From Hydrangea macrophylla (taxonomy: Eukaryota; Streptophyta; Magnoliopsida; Cornales; Hydrangeaceae), in NCBI GenBank assembly GCA_033977485.1, contig CM066984.1:46944600-47008599 (forward strand): 64,000 nucleotides of DNA. The letters run 5' to 3'. A program made the translations under genes and the position numbers. The notes beneath the pieces are model-generated. The model did not search any database and was not told where the DNA came from. It was given only the letters and a program-made list of their open reading frames with translations. This document shows positions 12,109-23,079 of the stretch, one piece after another; the first letter of the stretch is position 1; each line of letters starts with the position of its first letter.

Positions 12109-12685
12109 GCAACAGTACTATGACGAAAATTTTCAAAGTAGTATATATCACTATAACACATACTCGTATTATCACATAAGCATACAATAAAATATATATT
12201 GAGTACATATAACACGTATTCGAACTAGGGCTGTCTAATAGCAAAGAGGTTGTATTCTTATCCTCTAGACTCTGGTTGTGGGCCATACTGACTTTTCCAA
12301 GATTTGACTTAGGAAGTTCGTCAGTGCCTAAGCTATTAATGAGGGCTATGGTATGCTTTAACTCCTTAGAAACTCGGCTACTATATGTCTATAGGGGCAT
12401 CATAAGTTATGGTTATCTCGGCTAATCCTAAATGGATATGTCTGAAGGTATATGAAAATTGTTATCATTCTTGTCGATGTGACAAGACAAACGGGTAATC
12501 ATTTCTATGATAAAACCAACTTAGAATTTTAGTTTCTGAACTAAGGGTAATCCGTACTAAACTAACACTAGAACTTGGTTGTATAGCTTAGTAAAACTTA
12601 AGGGTAACCTATGTCACTAATCTATGGCGTGAAAAACTGAGCCTGGTCAATCTAGAAAACCTATGGCTCTGATACCACCAAATCC
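12109..12685 (-). other. Untranslated leader between 5' LTR and gag-pol
   Basis: Transcribed leader of the element with the PBS at its start. Bases 12133-12685 are duplicated at 4654-5206. No upstream coding frame of note. Confidence 0.85.
12664..12677 (-). other. Primer binding site for initiator tRNA-Met
   Basis: Minus strand TGGTATCAGAGCCA, eight bases downstream of the end of the 5' LTR. It is complementary to the 3' end of plant initiator tRNA-Met, the usual primer of Ty3/gypsy chromoviruses. Confidence 0.93.
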
Positions 12686-15078
12686 TGTCACGCCCCGACG
12701 TAGCATAAATATGGAAAGCGTTTAATTTCCTTTATGGACCCGTAGGTCGTGACAGTTTGAAGGATCGATTCCGTCCCAAAAACTTCTAACAACATAAAAC
12801 TATTAATCAGAGTAGGGCAAACAGGGCTCATAAAAATTTTTCTAACTTATTACAACTTATGGTACGGGGTTAACTAAGGCACAGACCGCCTTAAAATAAA
12901 ACAATAACTTAAAGTCTATTACAGTCATCCTTATTACAAAACCAAATCATATCTTAAAGCACATAAACATAAAGCATATAAAAGTAAATTCTCTTCTCAG
13001 CAGTTGATCTCAATTAGCATAGTCATATGGTTCATCCTGATTATAACCTGCAAAGCCTGAACACGAATGTCCAGGACGCATCAACGCCGTCAGCTTCAAG
13101 AAGCTGGTGAGTATTAAAAACATAACTCTGAATGTAAAACATACTCATTTACCTTTTTCCCATTTCCATTTAAATACCACAAGTTTATATTTATGATAAA
13201 AAGCTCGTTTTAGAAAACAACCACAACATTATTTAAAAGATAATTTCACACATATGTGACCGTGTATGAGAACAATGCACCATCTCATCTATCCGACTCT
13301 TTTCTCTCGACAACACCCAACAAACCCTCTATCCTACTCCTGGTATCTTTGAAATACTAAGATAGCCACACTTTAGCAACGGGGCGCCAGGGAGTGTCCA
13401 GTTTGCCTCACACTTTGGTCCGGGGTACCAGGGAGTGTCCAATGCCTCACACTTTGAATACCCTAACCGCCATGCAAATACCGGGGCAACCCCCACACAG
13501 GTATCCAGACTCGAGTCATTCAGGGAGTGTCTATAGGCCACACTTTAGCACTTCCATGGGTGCCAGTGAGTGTCCAAGTTCGGCTTCACACACTTTAACG
13601 CTTCCATGGGCGTCAGGGAGTGTCCATTTTTGCCACCTTCGCATTTCAAAGACACCCTCATCCTCTTTTTCAACTCCAACCACAATCACATCCACAACCA
13701 CAACCATAACCACAGCCACAATTACAACCACAACCACAACCACAACCACAACTCAAACTCATACTCTTTCCACACAATCATTACTCTTTTCCACACTATC
13801 ATTACTCTTTTACACACTACCAACACTCACCATGCATGTACAACTGACTCCACATGAATGTCATCAAACTTTAAACATAAAGGAATTCACAGAATTAAAG
13901 AAATAATACGCGTACGGGGATTGAAAATTCGTAATTCATTGCCTTAATCATTTTAAACATAACTAATAGCATTCTAAAAACTGCTACTGAAATCCTCGTT
14001 TTCTGTCCAAACGGTGCAGAATCTGAGAAAATTGCATTAGACGAAAAGTGTGAAGAATCGAGTTTTGCTTGGGACAACGCGGGCAGAACCTTAAATTTCA
14101 TTCGTTTTCCTAACAAAAATCTGAAAACAAAATTCTGCTACTGTTAAAATTAACTACCTAAATCAGTAAATAAGGAATGAGTTACATTTTGAGTGAGTTA
14201 GTAATACTCACCGTGATGTAGATTGAAGAAGTTGTTGAGAAAGAAATACAAGAATTAAGAATCTCCAATTTCAAGCTTGGCTATGGAGGATTGAGCTCTT
14301 CAAATTCTGAAATTATTATCTCTCTATGTGACTCTCTCAAGCTCTCTATGTTAGGAGTGTAGAATGTGTAGTGTGGTTGGGTGTATAAATACTCAAACTC
14401 CCACTTAGAAAACATTTGCCTAACATCCCACTCATTCTCCATTAATCTCCACTAATTACAAAGAAAGTGCAGCAATGATGTGTAAATATACACTTGCAAT
14501 TCATAATGCTCCATTGATAATTGAAAGGGTAGGTGGAGTTGGTGTGGGTCAAGGTGTGTTTGGGAATCAAGCTTATGGCATTAGGACAACACACATACTA
14601 CAAGCATTTGCCAAACAAGGCCTAAGGGAAAACTTTAGCAATAATAATTGGGTATAAAGAAATTTGTCCAATCAGTTACTCCCAAAATTCTGTGGAAGTT
14701 TAACACTGCGCGGACAGTTTTAAACCTAAACTAGTATTTTCGTGACACGGTGTTTATCACAAAAATACAGAAAATTCATTTTAATGTTAGAAATAGTTTT
14801 CTGATTTTATAAAAATACAGTTTGAGTTTTAAAAGAAATAATTCCACCGTTTTGAAATACAGATTTGAAATTTAACACAGGTATTGCCAGTTTTTATGAA
14901 AATTGCATTTTGACCCCAAAAGTAATTTCAATATGAGATTAGTCAAGAAATAGATTTTTCACATAAGAATTGAAATTAACATATAAACAGACAATATATA
15001 TTAATTTTAAATATGATAATGCAATCATGATAATGTAAATTTTAAATATGATAATGCAGGAAAATGCAGGTTATTACA
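12686..15078 (-). mobile_element. 5' LTR of the Tekay element (2393 bp)
   Basis: Minus strand starts TGTAATAACC at 15078 and ends GGCGTGACA at 12686, followed by the PBS. It is 12 bp longer than the 3' LTR because of two extra CCACAA hexamers near 13740. A TATA-like box lies at 14384-14391. The base to the right (15079) begins different sequence, interpreted as the older Tat-type LTR. Confidence 0.92.
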
Positions 15079-15747
15079 CTCCCGGATTTGCGGCAAAACG
15101 GGAATGGCGAAACTCTTTCAACACATCTCCACGACAAGCAACGGGAACGAACACTCGGTCTCGAGGTCTCAAACCTCTAATGTCACCAAGAGTCCAACCC
15201 TGTCCTAAGTCTCCCTAAGTATATGGAATGTCAAGGTAATGGTCTCATCATCGAGTTTCTATACTGCTAACAACTTTAAGTAAAAACTTTCATTTACACA
15301 TTCAAGATAAACGAGGAAATTTTGGTAAAAGTCTCCAACGTCTCAGTATTCTCCACTCTTGCACCGGTAAATAAACAAGAAAAAGAAAAAGAAATGAGAT
15401 AAGAGAAGATGAACATCAAAGTAAACAAACAAGTATATAGTAATCAATAGATGATATTCATGATGATTTTGGACTTGTAGCTTGATGTTTCACTCATATA
15501 TGGTGACCTTGGACATAGAAGAAGCTTCATATCTCACAAATACTCACTAAAATGGTAGTTGGGTGTATTGAATGTGAAGTAAATAGAAGTAATGAAGTAA
15601 AAAACAAAGTTTAGAACTCACTTTCTTGTTTGAAAATCAAAGAAGGAAGCTTCTTTTCTCTCTATTCTAACCTTATCTCTACAACTTTCTCTCTAAAACT
15701 TTTCAAAGCTTGCATTTGATACCCCCGAAATGAGAAGTCAAGGGGCA

Positions 15748-15755
15748 TTTATATA
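15748..15755 (-). promoter_or_regulatory. TATA box of the Tat-type LTR
   Basis: Minus strand CCTATATAAATGCCCC, a good plant TATA context, placed as expected between U3 and R. Confidence 0.55.
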
Positions 15756-15893
15756 GGCCAATTTGGGGGTGATTTTGGGATTTTAGAAGTGATCCCATTA
15801 GTCCCAAACAACTAAAAACATAGAGCCATGACATTTTGGTTTCTAATTAATCAAAATGGACCCCCAAAAGAAATTGCAAAAATGGACTGCTCT

Positions 15894-15966
15894 GGAGTAG
15901 AGTGTCGCGGCAGCACTGGGCCTAAGCCACAATGGCAGTGGGCCAGTGCCATGGCGACACTACTCC
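15894..15966. repeat. GC-rich inverted repeat (hairpin) in the Tat-type LTR
   Basis: The left arm GGAGTAG..TGTCGC at 15894-15907 pairs with GCGACACTACTCC at 15954-15966, enclosing a GC-rich loop with CAGCACTGGGCC and GGGCCAGTGCC. A diverged copy of the loop region lies at about 18745-18796. Confidence 0.75.
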
Positions 15967-16818
15967 TCATTCATCCAGATAATTCTTTTTAGGCCCCCAG
16001 AGGTTCCGGTATTCGCGAAAAGGCCCTATTTCGTCCGAAATTCACAGAAAATGCGTATGAACTCCAAATTGGGGTTGTGATATACCGTTGGAAAGGTAAT
16101 GGAGTCTATTTTCCAAAAGAAATAGTTCAGAGATAGGTCACTTTGAAAAACTTTTCTGTATTCGCAATAAAAGCTGATTTGTTCGTCTTTTTCACCTTCG
16201 AAAATTCATAATAAATTTGTTTTAAATCCAGAAATTATGTGCGATATACCGTTGGAAAGCAATTGGCCTCTAGTATCCATGAAAAATATTTGAAAAATGA
16301 TATGGGGCTCCGATTTTAAAGTCAACTTTTGGTCAAACTGGTCAAATCAGGGACCTCCAGAAAGTTCTAGGAACCTCTGGGAGCTCCAAGGAGCTGACAT
16401 TTTTGTATGTTTTTCTTCTGAAACTCGTTTTAGTACCTTTCACATGATCTAGCATGATCTCGGAACTTTTTGGTGAATTTGGACGAGTTCGGTCAAACTT
16501 GGTCTAACCTTGGTCAAACCAGTCAACAGGGACTTTCTGGGAACTTTTGGGACTTTCGGGGGTCTCTGGGAGCCAACGATTTCATCTGGTTTTGGTTTAA
16601 AACTTATTTTACCACTTTTCTTACGACGCAGTATGTTTCAAGTGCTTTTGGTCCCAAATCTGGGAGTTTCCGAGCTTTCTGGGGTATTTTGGTCATTCTG
16701 AGCATTTTGAGAGATAGAACTAACTTCCAGGAGTCCTTTTTGAGTCTTTTTTGATCATTGTGAACCACCAAGATATGGGTCTCCTAAATCTAATAGCCGA
16801 CAAAATGGGGTGTCTACA

Positions 16819-17389
16819 GTTTGCGAGGCAACGCATGTCGCAAGCTAGTGTCAAAGCTTTGAAGAGACATGTATTTTTGGAGGCTATAGATTTAGAATAA
16901 AAAGCATTGCAAAAGAAGCAATGATAGAAACATGATGCTGGGGCTAGGGCTAGTCATGCTCCACGTGAGCTGCCTACGTATCCCAAGGTGAATCAGACCA
17001 GGACATAGTTTGGGACACAAAGGAACAAATCGCACATGCACAACAAGACAGGCGGATGCTATGTTATGAAGATGATATGCAGTGTATGGATGTGTCCTGA
17101 GTCCTATCGTGTTTATTGTTCTGATCCTAGTACGAGTGAGCGCTAGTGTTTTCGACTGTGATGCAGTGGCTGACAACGGTTAGGAAGACTCTGGGTCTCG
17201 GGGCAAACTTCTTAAATTCTGAGAAACATGCTTTGTAAGTGAAATGGATCAGACGCAGGGTCTTGAGAGGATGACAACTAAAGGAGACCGAGAGATCCCG
17301 TGATAACCGATAGGAAGAAAGTTATGAAAATGGACAGATGAGAAAACTCATGGTAATCAAGGGACACGGAGTCGTGAATGACCGATTTT
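16819..17389. other. 3' untranslated region of the Tat-type element, no gene
   Basis: Sequence between the LTR start and the 162-bp array. Near 16970-17010 it holds a GCCTACGTATCCCAAGGTG motif related to the 102-bp repeats at 23080-23490, which supports both belonging to one element. A minus-strand frame at 16892-17176 shows no recognisable domain. Confidence 0.5.
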
Positions 17390-18585
17390 TTGGAAGTCGA
17401 TTATGCTTTTTGCTACTTTCTGCTGGGGATAGTGGGAGCTAGTATCATTCTGTTTCTATCCTCGAGGGATGGTGTAGGGCTCTCAGAGAATCTCCCTTAA
17501 CTGTTTCTTGATCGGGAACCAGAACCCATATCTGAATCTCTCACGGCTGATCAGATCTTCACAATGGCCGATCCAAAAAGTCGATTCGGGCCTTCGGGAG
17601 CTGATATCTTTTTGTTTCTGTCCTCGGAGGATGGTGTAGTACCCTCAGGGAATCTCTCTTAACTATTTCTTGATCAAAAAGCAGGACCTATCTCTGAATC
17701 TCTCACGGTTGATCAGATCTTTGCAATGGTTTGTTTAAAAAGCCAATTTGGGCATTCAGGAGTTGATATCTTTCTGTTTCTGTCCTCGGGGGATGGTATA
17801 GGACCCTCAGGGAATCTCTCTTAAGTGTTTCTTGATCGGGAACCAGGACCCATCTCTGTATCTCTCATAGTTGATCAGATCTTTACAATGGTCAATCCGA
17901 AAAGCCAATTTAGGCCTTCAGGAGCTGATATCTTTTTGTTTCTATCCTCGGGGGATGGTGTAGGACCCTCAGGGAATCTCTCTTAATTGTTTCTTGATCA
18001 GAAACTAGGACCCATCTCTGAATCTCTCACAGTTGATCAGTCCGAAAAGTCGATTCGGGCCTTCGAGAGCTGATATCTTTCTATTTATGTTCTCGGGGGA
18101 TGGTGTAGGACCCTCTGGGAATCTTTCTTAACTTTTTTTGATCAGGAACTAGGGCCCATCTCTAAATCTCTCATGGTTGATCAGATCTTTGCAATGGTCA
18201 GTTCGAAAAGTCGATTTGGGCCTTCGGGAGCTGATATCTTTCTGTGTCTATCCTCGAGGGATGGTGTAGGACCCTTAGGGAATCTTTCTTAACTGTTTCT
18301 TGTTCAGAAAATAGGATCCATCTCAAAATCTCTCACGATTGATCAGATCTTTGCAATGGTCAGTCTGAAAAGACGATTCGGGCCTTCGCGAGCTGATATC
18401 TTTCTATTTCTGTCCTCAGGGGATGGTGTAGGACTCTCAGGGAATCTCTCCTGACTATTTCTTGATCGGGAACTAGGACATATCTTTGAATCTCTCATAG
18501 TTGACCAAATCTTTGCAATGGTCAGTCCGAAAAGCCGATTCGGGCCTTCGGGAGCTGGTATCTTTCTGTTTCGGTCCTCGAAGGA
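17390..18585. repeat. 162-bp tandem repeat array, about 7 copies
   Basis: The landmark GATCAGATCT and its variants occur at 17549, 17711, 17873, 18034, 18179, 18341 and 18503, giving spacings of 162, 162, 161, 145, 162 and 162. The 145-bp unit (18034-18178) has lost about 16 bases after GATCAG. Other repeated landmarks are GATGGTGTAGGACCCTCAGG and CGGGCCTTCGGGAGCTGATA. Units differ by point changes, so the array is old. It sits in the 3' region of the Tat-type element. Confidence 0.92.
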
Positions 18586-18915
18586 TTAACTGAATCTAAT
18601 GGGGATAAATTGGATCTTTTGGGGATAAAACCTTAGAAATCTTGACTAAAATGGGCCACCGGGGCTAATCCGGACCAAAATGGGCTAAAACGGGTCAAAA
18701 TGGGCAAAAATGGGTTGAAATAGAGTGACGTGGGCCCGCAGGGAGCAGCGCTGGGCCACTACCACAAAGGCAGTTGGCTAGTGCCATGGTAGCACTGGGT
18801 GGCCGGACTCTATGGATGTATATCTCAGGTTTTTGAGCATTTTGATCTCATTTCTGACCATTTTTTAGTGTTTTTTGTGCCAAAATCTGTCAAAACGCAG
18901 CTTGTGCACGCTCAG
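18586..18915 (+). promoter_or_regulatory. Possible promoter and 5' untranslated exon of the antisense PMD gene
   Basis: Contains repeated AAAATGGGC-like words (18640-18715), a GC-rich segment at 18745-18796 related to the Tat LTR hairpin, and then sequence leading to a good splice donor, CTCAG|GTGAGT, at 18916. Placing a promoter here is inference from position only. Confidence 0.3.
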
Positions 18916-19014
18916 GTGAGTAATCTTTCCCCACGATTAATTTTGACTGAGTTTTTGCTTGTTTCAAAATATCAAGAAGAAAGTTGAGCTCTCATTTTTT
19001 TAATTTTTTTGCAG
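18916..19014 (+). other. Predicted 5' UTR intron of the antisense PMD gene
   Basis: The donor CAG|GTGAGT and a T-rich acceptor ending TTTTTTTGCAG flank 99 bp. The first ATG of the coding part follows four bases later at 19019. Confidence 0.5.
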
Positions 19015-19018
19015 ATCC

Positions 19019-21151
19019 ATGACTTCAAGCTCAAAGAGGCCATCCAAGAAGGCTAGGGAACGGGCAAAGGCCGAGAGTCAACCTCTGGAGTTGGTTTTGC
19101 ATGACCCTCAATGTCACCTTTTGGCAGCGGCTCTAACTCATTAGGTATGTGAAATTTTAGGTCGTTTAGGACTATTCCTATGCATTGTGCTAGTTTTGTG
19201 AGCTGTAGTGTGCACCTAAAGATCGCTAGAAGTTCGATTTGTGCTCAAACGTTGATTTTGTGAAGTTTGGAATTCGGGCTATGAATAATGACTTTTGTGC
19301 CTATTTTGGGTTATTTTTGGTGTATGTAGGTGCCAGAGGTAGCTTTGAAAGGCCACGATAGTCTTGCCCACGCTTTCTTGTGGTATACCAAACTATTGCC
19401 CACTGTCAAGAAGATGGTTGATGATGTAGGTTTTAGCGGCTTCGTCCATCTACTTTCAAAGAGTACCAATGACCTAGCCCATTTTTATGCTCTTGCTGAA
19501 ATGTGGTGGGACATGACTAATACCTTCCATCTTCCGTTCGGTGAGATGACAATGATGCCTTTTGATTTCTCGATGATTACCGGCTTGAGGGTTGGCGGGA
19601 ATCACCTAGTCTTGGATTACTGCTATGAGATTGACCCTGAAGCTGTCGAGATGCTGATTGGGGTTGTTCTTCCTAATCTAGAGAGGCACTGGTTCCCCTG
19701 TGGCTGGCTTTATTGGGCCTACAGAAGAGGGAGACACACTCTGAATGACCGGTAGTTGTTACGGGCCTTTCTGCTGTATGTTCTTGTCTTTTCAATTTTT
19801 GCTACACGGAATGACCGGGTGAGCCTGCAGCTCCTTACTTGCTTGGTGACCGTTAACGAGATTCCTTCCTATGATTGGGGCGGTGCTGCCCTGGCCCACC
19901 TTTATAAGCACATGGGCGAGGTCTCCTATGGCGGCATAAAATCTACTGGGGGATTGTGGCGAGTTTGGGAGGTATGTTTTGTGAATTTTCTTTTTCTTTT
20001 GGTCCTTTCTTGTTTCTGATTTTTGATTTTGACTTTCTTCCTGTGCAGTTCTGGATCTTTGAGTATTTAAAGATGCTGGCCCCTATCCCTGCTGATGAGT
20101 CATGTGAGGATGAGGATGGCATGTCTCCTGTGCCTTTATTTCCTCGGGGCTTGAGGTGGTAGAGAGACGTTGTTGGAGTCAGAAGCGGGGCCCATCGAAT
20201 TGTTAGTGTTGACTGGATGCCTTGGAAAGGTGTTTCTTATGCGGCACCTGAGGAGATCCAGGTGGTTAGGCCTCTTGCTTCTTATCGCCTCTTGATGGAG
20301 AGCACTGAGGGCAGGTAATGGTACCTTAGAGAGCGATCCCGGCAGGCGATCGGTGGCCCAAGGTATTTTGTTCCTCATGATCCTCCTATGATGGATGCTG
20401 GTGACCTTTCTGTTGCTGCTCTGTTAGCAGCTCTGGCTAGCACTGATGTTTGGAATCACATCCGCTCTAAGACTGGCTATGAGACATACTGTGGCAGCTT
20501 CCTGATGCCGAACTTCCCACTCCTGGATGTGAGTTTCTTTTTGCATTTTTTGTCTCTATTTGTCACTTATGTTTTTGGACTCATCTTTTCCTAACTTGTC
20601 TTATGCCTAGAGTTTCACGAGGTGTACAAGAGACAGGCCTTTCCGGCTCTCGACCCTATCCCTCTTTGGGATTGGACCATCAATGTTCTAGGTGCCGATG
20701 GTTCTCCTCAGGGATGGAGGTTCCACGAGTCACGTGTGGGTATCCTACTCAGCCAGCGGGCGTCCTCAATGTTCCTTGGAGTTACGCTGAGGAGGGTTAC
20801 ACCTTTGCAGCTAGCTTACCGTCCTTGGTCCTTGCGCAAGACCACCGGGTATGTCTCTAATTTTGCGCTCCTTAAGGTTATGAGGTTCTAACCATAGACT
20901 TTACCCTTTGGCAGATGGATGGCATACGGCAGTTCGCCACTAGCCAGATGGCGTCCTTGGTAAGTTTCTGACTCAACTCTGTTTTTGTACTTTTGTTGTT
21001 TTTTGACTAATTGCTTTTATTTTATGTGTGCAGTGTCGAGGAGGTGGTACTGGCTCATTGAGGACCAGGCCAAGGTGTAGGGGTGGCGGGAGGTGGCCAT
21101 CGCCGACGTACACTCTGGGCGGTTCGATAAAGGATGAAGAAGAGGAGGACT
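19019..21151 (+). pseudogene. Broken plant mobile domain (PMD, aminotransferase-like) gene, antisense inside the Tat-type element
   Basis: An intron-containing gene on the strand opposite to pol. Predicted exons: 19019-19144, 19330-19971, 20049-20528, 20613-20848, about 20915-20959, and about 21034-21151; the first three introns have GT/AG ends and keep the reading phase. Exon 2 carries the PMD signature (ALAEMWWDMTNTFHLPFG, then EMTMMPFDFSMITGLRVGG), and exon 2 to 3 runs SYDWGGAALAHLYKHMG ... LWRVWEFWIFEYLKMLAP, also typical. In-frame stops lie at 19142, 19753, 20158 and 20316, and there is at least one phase error in the last exons; a possible end is DEEEED at about 21134-21151. PMD proteins act in plant silencing and meristem maintenance; related PMD genes are also carried by transposons. 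This copy cannot encode a full protein. Confidence 0.65.
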
Positions 21152-21442
21152 GAGGCGTTCTAAGCGGGGACTTTTATTTTGTCTCCATTTCATGTCTTCG
21201 ATTGGGTTGTACTAGTGAATAATGGACAATGTGTAGCATGATCTTTAGGATGATGTGTAGGATGATTTATCACCCTTGACAGAGTATTATGATGTTTTGC
21301 CTTTTGAACCAGATAGTTTCCGGTTTGAAGGCGCAGTTGTGTGCTTGTTTTGGTTGGTGGTTGTGTGACAATATATGTGCACTATGATTCTGTGATTGTT
21401 GATATTACTCAATGAGTAGTTTTGTGATAGTGAGTGTGTTTG

Positions 21443-22493
21443 CCTTACAGGTGGGATAGTCGGTAAAATGGGGAGCTGGTGCCAAAATTTTGAATTTTAC
21501 TGGAGCCGCGACAGAAAATATGGCATTGTATGATCCCGCTCAACTCACGGCTTGACTGAACATCACGGATGGTGTGGAACAGAACAACCTCTTCAGCTAC
21601 GGTCTGATTGAGCTATTTTATCTTCGCCAGATGGTTCTGAACACTGAGTTCATGCATGCTGCTATTGCCCACTGAGACCCGATAAATCATGTCTTTAATT
21701 TTAATGGCCTGGAGATATGTCCCCTGTTTGAGGAGTTCTATGCTATCCTCAGCTTCGATCTAGACTCTGACTTGATTCTTCCTTCTGCTGATACCCCCAG
21801 TCCTATGCGAGGCCAGGCTGAATACCTGAATTGATTCATGGTGAGGTTCTCGACATCGCTTCCCTAATTGCCCGGTATGTTAGTCCCAGGAATCCCAGCG
21901 TATACGATGCCACCCGCGGGGCTGATCTGATATTATGCATGACTTTGCACTTTCTATTCTCGAGTACTTCCCTTGACTTGGTGCACGTGTGCCTCGGGCT
22001 GAAATTCAATAAGAACCCCATGGCCATGGTTCTGGCCGTAACTTTGAATGGTTTGGATCGTACTTTTAATCAAGGGACTCACCTTCTTTCTGGGGCGCCT
22101 TTGGTGTTACAAGCTTGGCTCTATGAGTGCCTTCAGTTATGGACTGGTAGTTTGGCGCCAGTTTACTTCTGCAGGGCCATGCTTCATTCTCATTACACTT
22201 CTGCCGATTGGGTTGGCATGATGGGTGCTTTATTTAAGGCCGACATTTGCTGGATTGTGGGGCATTGGGGCCTCTATGCTGTGACCACCAGCCTCGGGGA
22301 TTACCAGAGAGTATGGTTGATGGGTCTGAGAGAGAGTTCTTTCTATCATCCTTGCCGATTGGCCAGACAGTACGGGCGAGTTAAAGAGGTCCCCCGGGGG
22401 TTTACTGAGAGGGTCTTTGCTTCCAGAGTTAGAGCTGTTACTATTGCTGCTTTCATTAGTGGATGGGCCTGCCGAGTAAAAGCCTACTTCTAA
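21443..22493 (+). pseudogene. Second antisense module, DUF7745/PMD-like, broken
   Basis: On the same strand as the PMD gene and about 0.3 kb downstream of it. A possible acceptor (CCTTACAG) lies at 21443-21450 and an ATG at 21520. The first part reads through two TGA stops and includes FNFNGLEICPLFEEFYAILS. A frameshift near 21830 leads into an open stretch (about 21831-22493, 220 codons) with LFSSTSLDLVHVCLGLKF, NPMAMVLAVTLNGLDRTF and LQAWLYECLQLWTG. The pattern resembles DUF7745-type proteins found beside plant retrotransposon genes, but the assignment is from memory of the pattern only. It could be the C-terminal part of the PMD gene or a separate captured ORF. Confidence 0.45.
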
Positions 22494-23079
22494 AGACCTT
22501 TGAAGAAATAAAGGACACAAAATAAAACTAGACTTGACGGATTCTGCTTCTTTCCTCCAAGTGTCTTTGATATCTGTGATTGCTTTTTGAAAGAACTTTT
22601 TGTGTTTTCATTTATCCCTACTTATGTAATATTCGAAGTTTATTTATCGGTGAACCTTGGTTACTTGAAGAACCTTATTTTATGCATTTGGCTTTCTGAA
22701 AACATTTGTAGTATGATTCTGATCAGATGTTTGCTTTTGTTACTTGTTTGGGCACGCTAGGACGATTAGAGGCAAACAAGGCGGGTGGCCGAAGTTTGCC
22801 CCTAGTTTGGGATATGTATGGTTGTGAGGCAAATGAGATAGATGACCAACATTTGCCCCTAGTTTAGAAGAGGTTTAGGCAAACGAGGCGGGTGGCCGAA
22901 GTTTGCCCCCAGTGTGAAGGGTGATTTTTGGGTTATGGTAAGGACCACGACTTTATTTCTCTCACACGGTCATAATTTTTCCTAGGCACTAGTTAGGCGA
23001 CCTAGCGAGCTCTTTTCTCTCTTTTGTTATTGCTCACTTTGGATTTAACTCTAATTTTTCCCTAGGCGTCCTTTCAAAA
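22494..23079. other. Non-coding 3' region with three degenerate repeats
   Basis: No gene seen. Between about 22765 and 22912 a motif containing AGGCAAACGAGGCGGG and GGCCGAAGTTTGCCCC occurs about three times with changes. Confidence 0.55.

Larger units (their letters stand above)
4654..15078 (-). mobile_element. Tekay/Del-type chromovirus in a truncated tandem arrangement (LTR-internal-LTR-leader)
   Basis: On the minus strand the order is LTR (15078-12686), PBS and leader, gag-pol (12108-7633), PPT, LTR (7587-5207), then a second PBS and leader (5206-4654) where identity stops. The 4654-7588 segment matches 12133-15079 with an offset of 7479 bp, rising to 7491 bp after a 12-bp difference. A simple insertion would end at 5207. 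The extra 553 bp of leader shows that a second unit once followed and was cut away. The complete LTR-to-LTR unit is 5207-15078, 9872 bp. Tekay assignment rests on the minus-strand LTR start TGTAATAACC, the tRNA-Met PBS and the C-terminal chromodomain in a single gag-pol frame. Confidence 0.9.
15079..16818 (-). mobile_element. LTR of the Tat-type element
   Basis: Minus strand begins TGTAGACACCCCATTTTG at 16818. A TATA box (TATATAAA, minus, 15748-15755) lies about 1.06 kb downstream of that start, which would place U3 at about 16818-15750 and R/U5 at about 15720-15079. The 3' end is not clear because the Tekay element abuts at 15078 and may have inserted within or at the edge of this LTR. No obvious polypurine tract precedes 16818, and no partner LTR is visible in the window. 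Plus-strand frames here (such as 16470-16754) are not protein-like. Confidence 0.55.

Noticed and set aside
15079..15110. Possible plus-strand LTR end and PBS (GGGAATGGCGAAACTC)
   Set aside because: Resembles a tRNA-Arg-type PBS seen in Tat elements, but its orientation conflicts with the minus-strand TATA box, LTR start and pol, and the match is imperfect.
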